A stretch of DNA of 11,609 bases from Myxococcales bacterium (GTDB taxonomy: Bacteria; Myxococcota_A; Bradymonadia; UBA4248). The position numbers and the translations under genes are program-made. The stretch covers positions 1 through 11,609 of the forward strand of contig SFMP01000053.1 in NCBI GenBank assembly GCA_004554395.1, read 5' to 3'. Below, piece after piece: positions 7,501 through 11,609 of this stretch. Every line of letters starts with the position of its first letter. Within the stretch, counting starts at the first letter, position 1. The notes below the pieces were generated by a model. That model was not told the origin of the DNA, ran no database searches, and was given only the letters and a program-made list of their open reading frames with translations.

Positions 7501-10500
7501 GATTCGAGTGCTTCGGCTTGATTGAGCGCATCGATGGCGTCTTGAATGGCATCGATTTGCAATAAATAATGTGCAATATCTTGCCAAACGTCGGCATGTG
7601 TCGATCCGGCTTGAGCGGCGAGTCGTGCGTATTGGGCGGCACGATGCAAATCGCGAAGTTGATTTTCTTGCACATCGGCGATCGACAGGGCAATCTGAGC
7701 CTTATCTTCGCCATCGTCGGTTCGTTGCAACAACGCCGTCGTCACTTTGCAATACGATTCCCAATGTTTGACTTCGGCATAGAAATTGGCCACGACTTTC
7801 AAGAAATCGGGGTCGTCTTTGCCTTCGCGTTCGAAGAATTCGTCGAGCAAATTACAAGCGAGCACGGGTTTATTGATGCGTTCTGCACATATATTGGCCA
7901 ATAATACGATGGCAATGCGGCGTACATCGTAACTCTTCGCATGAACCGCCATATCTTCGTATTTATCGAGCAAAGCGGCATAAGATTTTGATTGCTCGCA
8001 GATATCGCACATTTTATTGTGTAAAAGGCTTATCTTCGCCGGATCGGCATCGATGGCGGCAAACAACGTCAACAATGCTCGCATTGGCATGCGCATGTGT
8101 ATATTTTGTATATCGGCCAATCGCACGAGACATTGCACGCGCATGCTCGGCGATGGTTCTTCGTTGATCAATGCCAACAATGCATTCTCGGCCGATTTCC
8201 AATTCTCGAGCGATTCGAACAAATTCAATATCTGATACCGCGCCTCGAGGCAATCGGGATGCTCGTCGAGAATCGCATCATAGAGATTAATCGCATTATT
8301 GACTTGCGACGACTTCGCATATATCGAAGCGAGCATCATTTGATGTTGCAATCGAACATCTTGATTGACATCGATATAGATGAGCAATTGATAATATAAG
8401 ATTTGGGCATGTGATTTGAGCTGATCGGGATCGAGCTTGCGCAATTGTTCGGTTGCAAACGGGTCGTTGGGCGTCGTTTCGAGTATATCTCGCAGACAAG
8501 TCAGTTTAATGCGTTCATCGCCCAATAGCTCGGCTATTTTGTATTTCTTGGCAATGAGGGCATTCTGCTGGACGGTATCGCCTTCGTACATGGCAATGGC
8601 GTCGTCGAGTTTTTCTAACATTTGCCTTTGATTTATCGCATCAGACATGTTGAGAACCTGGTCAAATAGTGCTTCGTTTTGAAATACGATATCGGTATAG
8701 GGCGCAAATAATGCCGCCGCTTTCGATGAATTTGGATGTTTTTTGACGAGTGCCGAAAAGACGCCGATTCGCCCATCGTCCGGGGCGCCGTGCGACAAAA
8801 ACGCGAGCCACGTCTCGACGACGATGCTCCAACGCCCCTCGTCTCGATCGGCGATCTGTACGATCCACTCGCGCCAGACATCGCCGCGTTGTTCGGGGTC
8901 GACGAAATAGGCTAGTGCTAGCGCCGTTATTGAGTTCCGATGGGGTTGTTCGGCGTGCCAAGGCGCGGCGAGCGGCAACTTGGTGCCCGCCGCCACGACG
9001 GAGGGCAATAGCATATCGGCGAGGTCGACACACTTTGCCATCGTATCGTCGAATTGATCGAAATCGATACACGACTCGAAAAACGTCGCGCATGCCGCCT
9101 TCCAATCGCCTTGGGCGGCCGATGCTAAACAACGCCGAAATGCCCCCTCGCGCTCGGCATTCGACGCCTTGGGCGATAGCGTCTGCGATTTCATCTGCAA
9201 CATGGGCGGTTTGAACACCCCCGAACGCAACATGCGCCCTTGGCCCATCGACGGCGGCTTTGCCAAATCGCTCGAAGCATCGCGAGCCGTCGCCGGGTTC
9301 AATGCATGATGCGTTACCGCTCGTATGGCTTGCGGCGTCGAATCCAACTCGCTCGATTTCGCCGATCGCCCCAAATCGAGTCCGCTCAAATCGCCCGATA
9401 CATCGCCCGCCCAATCGAGTCCGCTCAAATCGCCCGACATACGGCTTTTGCGACTTTTCAAATCGCCATCGGTCGCCGTTGTGGCCATGCCGCCCGATCC
9501 CATTGCAACCAGCCCGACTGGCGTCGCCCCTGCCAAACCAGCCGATCCCATTGCCGCCAACCCGACCGGCGTCGCCCCAGGCAAACCTGCCGCTTGCGGC
9601 GTCCCACCTAGGCCGCCCAAATCTTCCAACAATTCGCCTGCCGCTTTTCCCCATAGATCCGACGCGCTCGCGCCAAACAAATCGCACAAGCTATCGTCTT
9701 GCGGCTCAGGCGCGACCTCCGACGTATCGCGCAACGGCGCCAACGCAAACGTCGCCGGTTCGCCCGACAATTCATCGATGAGCCCGTGAATATCGAGTGT
9801 ATTCTGGCGTCCCGTCGTCGCCCCATTATCGCTCGCTTCTTTGCCCGCTAGCGCTTCGACTTCTGCTTCAAACGGCGTCGACTTCGCCGCCGCCAAAAAT
9901 GCTCGCGCCGTTATCGAAAATCTCACTATCGATTGTTTCTTTGCAGGATCTTGCGATAAATCTGCAAAAACGTCTAATAATATTCGACGATTTGTGGCGC
10001 GTTCGAAATCGAGATCTTTGAGCGCCGCTTCGAACAATCGCAATCCTTCTTGGTATCGATGCGTTGCACACAACCGCTCGATGCGCATGGCATAACAAAT
10101 CGCCTTTTGCCCCCCCGAAACGACGCCTTGCAAATTCTCGAGCAAATACAATTCGGCATTGACATCGTCGATCGACCCCACGAATTGCAATATCGTTTCG
10201 GCAAACCCCGGATGCGCCTTTGCACAATCGAAAACCCACGTTTGCGTCATCCATATCGCCATCCAATCGTGCGATACCGACTTCGTCATCACGCCGAGCA
10301 CGGCTTTATGCAAAAACGCACACGCCAAATCGCAACGATTCCGCTCGGTCGAACACACGCGAGCAAAGATGAAATCGACGTCATCTTTATAGGAAGGCGG
10401 CGTTTGAATATAGAGCGACAAGATCGCCGTGTTTGCAATCTCCAAGTCGGCGTTGTTTTCGTCGAGCACGTGCACGGCTCGCGCCACCGTTGGCCGATGG

Positions 10501-11291
10501 TCGAGGCACGCGCGCGCAATCGCGTATGCAATCCCGATGAGCGCAAATCGGCTCGGACTCCGCGGCGCCGGTTTCGCATCTTCGAGCCAATCGAGTGCCG
10601 TCGCCACATCGCCCCAATCGAGCAAAATCGCCGTTGCGAGCTCGATCTTCGTCTGCGCTCGTTTTTCGTTGTCGCTCGGGTCGATTTGCGCCAATCGCTT
10701 CTCGATTTCCGCCTTCGATTCGAATCGCAAAAGCCGCGCATCGCGAATCGATTGCAACGCCGCCCGAATTTCTTCGCACTGCGGGTCGGCACGATGAATC
10801 CGCATCAGCGCAATATTCGCCGCCAACGCATTGTTACGCGATGAACGCGCCGCCTCGGCATACGCGCGCGCACTCTCGGTGTAATCCTTCGCCACGCGCC
10901 GCAACAAGTGACCCTGGATCATCATCAAATCGGCCCACGTCTCTTCGTTGATGTGCCGCGCCCCCCCAGCACCATCTTCGCATGCCCGCCTGGCATCGAA
11001 CAACGCTCGCACCAACACCGCAGCATTGCGCGACTTCTGTGCACTCGTCACGAGCCCATTCCACGCCTGAAACCGCCCCACCGACGACAGCGCATTCGCA
11101 CTCAACGCATGATAATACAACGCCGGCGACGCACCATAAAGCCCCGAATACGGCGCCACAAACGCCGCTCGGTCGAGATTCTCGATCACCTCCGCCGACA
11201 CGCGCCCGCCCCCCGCACACACCGCGCGCGCTTCTGCGGCAGGCTTGTTGTCGTCATTTAGCACCGATTTAAAAGGCATTTCTGTCGTCAT
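4500..11291 (-). CDS. Giant TPR-like solenoid protein (2263 residues)
   Basis: One uninterrupted frame encodes a very large, apparently cytoplasmic protein with no signal peptide or membrane span. Order: helical-repeat block (about 40-480, with TPR-like pieces such as ESARAYAEAAR); low-complexity linker (about 500-700) rich in Gly, Leu, Ser and Asp with short repeats; long TPR-like solenoid (about 720-1700) with typical helix pairs such as NAINLYDAILDEHPDCLEAR and LAIECLDNALRIEANFKPA; a Ser/Asn/Thr/Lys-rich linker (about 1740-1935) with a 15-residue repeat; and a C-terminal domain (about 1940-2263) including PLTILCPAHK and ALSLARPESRL near 2085-2120. TPR solenoids bind partner proteins, so a scaffold role is likely, but no partner can be named. 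From memory, large TPR proteins of myxobacteria-like lineages share a similar C-terminal segment; I hold that loosely. The start at 11291 lacks a Shine-Dalgarno; the Met at codon 5 is an alternative. The 5' two-fifths is richer in GC than the middle. Confidence 0.88.
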   Translation of the reverse strand: MTTEMPFKSVLNDDNKPAAEARAVCAGGGRVSAEVIENLDRAAFVAPYSGLYGASPALYYHALSANALSSVGRFQAWNGLVTSAQKSRNAAVLVRALFDARRACEDGAGGARHINEETWADLMMIQGHLLRRVAKDYTESARAYAEAARSSRNNALAANIALMRIHRADPQCEEIRAALQSIRDARLLRFESKAEIEKRLAQIDPSDNEKRAQTKIELATAILLDWGDVATALDWLEDAKPAPRSPSRFALIGIAYAIARACLDHRPTVARAVHVLDENNADLEIANTAILSLYIQTPPSYKDDVDFIFARVCSTERNRCDLACAFLHKAVLGVMTKSVSHDWMAIWMTQTWVFDCAKAHPGFAETILQFVGSIDDVNAELYLLENLQGVVSGGQKAICYAMRIERLCATHRYQEGLRLFEAALKDLDFERATNRRILLDVFADLSQDPAKKQSIVRFSITARAFLAAAKSTPFEAEVEALAGKEASDNGATTGRQNTLDIHGLIDELSGEPATFALAPLRDTSEVAPEPQDDSLCDLFGASASDLWGKAAGELLEDLGGLGGTPQAAGLPGATPVGLAAMGSAGLAGATPVGLVAMGSGGMATTATDGDLKSRKSRMSGDLSGLDWAGDVSGDLSGLDLGRSAKSSELDSTPQAIRAVTHHALNPATARDASSDLAKPPSMGQGRMLRSGVFKPPMLQMKSQTLSPKASNAEREGAFRRCLASAAQGDWKAACATFFESCIDFDQFDDTMAKCVDLADMLLPSVVAAGTKLPLAAPWHAEQPHRNSITALALAYFVDPEQRGDVWREWIVQIADRDEGRWSIVVETWLAFLSHGAPDDGRIGVFSALVKKHPNSSKAAALFAPYTDIVFQNEALFDQVLNMSDAINQRQMLEKLDDAIAMYEGDTVQQNALIAKKYKIAELLGDERIKLTCLRDILETTPNDPFATEQLRKLDPDQLKSHAQILYYQLLIYIDVNQDVRLQHQMMLASIYAKSSQVNNAINLYDAILDEHPDCLEARYQILNLFESLENWKSAENALLALINEEPSPSMRVQCLVRLADIQNIHMRMPMRALLTLFAAIDADPAKISLLHNKMCDICEQSKSYAALLDKYEDMAVHAKSYDVRRIAIVLLANICAERINKPVLACNLLDEFFEREGKDDPDFLKVVANFYAEVKHWESYCKVTTALLQRTDDGEDKAQIALSIADVQENQLRDLHRAAQYARLAAQAGSTHADVWQDIAHYLLQIDAIQDAIDALNQAEALESNHDKKITILFEMTRLNTQIDNLTDAVAAFSRLSALRPPLENLTPIAEDLIALATVHKDRDAFVSLCNDLVNACPKIEQPALLLQQALTLIRVFDDIQSARIILASNKSNFDNIDPEQAIILAEILTRLGETQAAIDTIQNALNYFTLSEADTVALLEFLLQNAVALEDIDLIRTTADKILQIDAENVVANYNLIRLDYRTGLWDEAAQRIHRFLVHLDELTPEDATELHYEYGVILHAAQNPNLAIECLDNALRIEANFKPAVDLKLTILLENQRWPEALPLFQHLLTLAGDEDEQGAIHKRIAEVYHFYLHDDNDAIRHYEIALALGGDVEDVPVRLLELYIKTQSWQKAAMTAQVLAMAQTASPRARASYLAILADIQANHLGDISNATNALLEAFVLEPLHRDILRPLVKLLLQQSDVDNIRAIVDNIAKHIDDASSNDEQSETAQSALTWMASAIEFQCHKNDDDVFADLLKYLYNVLQKHHIAYEPHTNPSDSAFNPYQSAPRNRIPSTPQTQLTIDSSLLRNPEIQQKQNSPSIVKTPVDDSKADNKPVGNTTATKPSNATATQPISQTANISNHADKPSQPNTAKSSNTSDNLLKSNVAESSNASDNSSKSNVAESSNTSDNLLKSNTSTKSPAKAEKPVLPNNKPSVSKIDHFKTSSVFNSLVVPIPSMAGRLKSSIQAIENLTFTDETLVNLYRQAKDSNAYFNMICLSEVLDICAQPHDELQPRPLPKSLPTIVRQNLFAERFQGCAPALLKLMQMMGQDEFPLIETVAIDDAKDDALTDEVGALHEQLTQLLDSPKTRLGTTNDSSPKIVFAHSAPLTILCPAHKLHSHAAWVAYLTFALSLARPESRLTATFMPPEIHTWMTQCADVMSILRAKQSELAPETQAAVKSALNNGGMTSATMPRITHDTLAVIHQIAAFNRKVAIQNALLFSQSFLDCLQILTDFEGLRFPTSIPSLKAAMKQSNAIRDFVKFAFDAKAQKTFSRIFEG
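5598..5732 (-). repeat. 45-bp in-frame tandem repeat, three copies, in Ser/Asn-rich linker
   Basis: Units start at 5598, 5643 and 5688. Copy 2 differs from copy 1 at four bases and copy 3 at three. Each encodes 15 residues of the type SSNTSDNLLKSNVAE, a flexible polar spacer between the TPR solenoid and the C-terminal domain. The in-frame length suggests copy number can change without breaking the gene. Confidence 0.9.
9374..9451 (-). repeat. 39-bp in-frame repeat, two copies
   Basis: Units start at 9374 and 9413; the first 25 bases are identical and the rest have diverged. They encode 13-residue units beginning SGDLSGLD in the first linker of the giant protein. The repeated D-L-S-G-L-D pattern could be a short binding motif or a disordered spacer. 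Confidence 0.8.
9494..9589 (-). repeat. 48-bp in-frame repeat, two copies
   Basis: Two adjacent 48-bp units (9494-9541 and 9542-9589) match at about 41 positions. They encode 16-residue units centred on GATPVGL and AMGS, in the same linker as the 39-bp repeat. Composition is Gly/Ala/Pro-rich, with no charged residues, so this is probably a flexible spacer. Confidence 0.85.
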
Positions 11292-11438
11292 GGCACATCG
11301 CTAAATCGTCCCAATAGGAGCAATACTACGCGTTTGCCATCACAAAGCGGCACGGCACTGGGCTTCGACGAACGCGTTCCAACCCCGCACCCTACCACAA
11401 TTTCAAATCTTTTGCGAATAATCGCTACGCCCTATTTC
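11292..11438 (-). promoter_or_regulatory. Upstream region of the giant TPR gene
   Basis: This 147-bp gap lies between the start codon and the recognisable repeat. On the minus strand it holds TTGAAA (11406-11401) followed by TTGTGGTAG (11400-11392), the same two words in the same order as upstream of the NifU-like gene. No convincing -10 box or Shine-Dalgarno is present. The shared words suggest that the repeat homology extends into this region. Confidence 0.3.
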
Positions 11439-11609
11439 TCGGTCGCCCTATTTCGCCCATAGGGCTCAATACGGGCTCTTTTTTGTCATTTTGCGCATCT
11501 GCGTCGTCAGCGTCGCCATTCATGCGGTGGGAACGTACGTGAGTACGCCCCCACGCGCCCTCAGGCTAGCTTCCTAGCATCTGCATCAAACTGACAAAAA
11601 ATCATTTTG
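11439..11609. repeat. Right copy of dispersed/terminal inverted repeat
   Basis: Inverted counterpart of the left end: 11469-11609 is the exact reverse complement of 1-141. The next 30 bases inward match with substitutions and a one-base gap. It holds the same ACGTACGT palindrome and a terminator-like fold. It lies upstream of the giant TPR gene, in the same orientation relative to that gene as the left copy has to the NifU-like gene. Confidence 0.9.
11455..11484 (+). terminator. Terminator-like hairpin inside right repeat, reading outward
   Basis: GCCC, one mismatch, TA, an eight-base loop, TA, one mismatch, GGGC, then TC and six T. An alternative GCCC-ATA-GGGC hairpin is also possible. This corresponds to the structure in the left copy, with different inner stem bases. 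The stem is weak, so its function is uncertain. Confidence 0.35.

Noticed and set aside
8662..9687. 341-codon minus-strand frame rich in Arg and Gly
   Set aside because: It overlaps the giant TPR gene in another frame on the same strand, has an extreme Arg bias, and includes the frame-shifted low-complexity linker; it is a shadow.
10050..10844. 264-codon plus-strand frame opposite the giant gene
   Set aside because: Arg/His-rich composition typical of an antisense shadow, no ribosome site, and fully covered by the convincing minus-strand protein.
11316..11320. AGGAG resembling a ribosome site on the plus strand
   Set aside because: No suitable start codon follows at proper spacing, and no plausible plus-strand gene begins there; it is in the upstream region of the minus-strand gene.
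1..11609. Whole window as a transposon or linear plasmid with terminal inverted repeats
   Set aside because: No transposase, integrase, replication or telomere-resolving gene is present. The identity is exactly 141 bp, which an assembly-graph boundary explains, and the gene content is ordinary chromosomal.

Overview
This 11.6 kb piece of a bacterial chromosome has balanced to moderately high GC, normal Shine-Dalgarno sites on its first operon, and dense use of TCG/CGA-containing codons. A NifU-like/GGGtGRT gene pair suggests anaerobic metabolism. A predicted lipoprotein and a very large TPR-type solenoid protein suggest a deltaproteobacterial lineage (Myxococcota/Bradymonadota-like). That placement is an inference and is weak, because there is no rRNA or marker gene here. 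There is no tRNA, CRISPR array, transposase, integrase or phage gene.

Layout, left to right. Positions 1-172 are a copy of a dispersed repeat; the inverted copy is at 11439-11609. The outer 141 bp are identical and the inner parts have diverged. Exactly 141 bp of identity at both contig ends looks like an assembly-graph boundary at a repeat (141 is a common maximum assembler k-mer) rather than a transposon or telomere. Both copies lie directly upstream of an inward-reading gene, and weak similarity continues inward to a shared TTGTGGTAG word.

305-2011 is a tight two-gene operon: an atypical NifU/IscU-like Fe-S scaffold protein, then a GGGtGRT-family protein (motif at residues 259-265). It is followed by an unusual element at 2033-2334, an 84-bp unit repeated in tandem (three full copies and one partial). 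Every unit carries a complete intrinsic terminator (strong stem plus U-tract), all facing the direction of the operon. This quadruple terminator separates the operon from the next gene.

2425-4476 encodes a 683-residue, mostly helical, probable lipoprotein with no family I recognise. It converges, across a 23-bp gap holding one GC-rich terminator hairpin, on a 2263-residue gene on the minus strand (11291-4500). That protein has an N-terminal helical-repeat block, a Gly/Leu/Ser-rich linker with short in-frame repeats, a long TPR-like solenoid, a Ser/Asn/Lys-rich linker with a 45-bp in-frame repeat, and a conserved-looking C-terminal domain.

The first two genes clearly work together: Fe-S-related, co-transcribed and adjacent in many anaerobes. 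The lipoprotein and the giant solenoid protein may or may not be related; convergent orientation gives no operon argument. The best candidates for something undescribed are the tandem terminator array, the NifU-like/GGGtGRT pair with its altered cysteine set, and the dispersed repeat that sits in front of genes.
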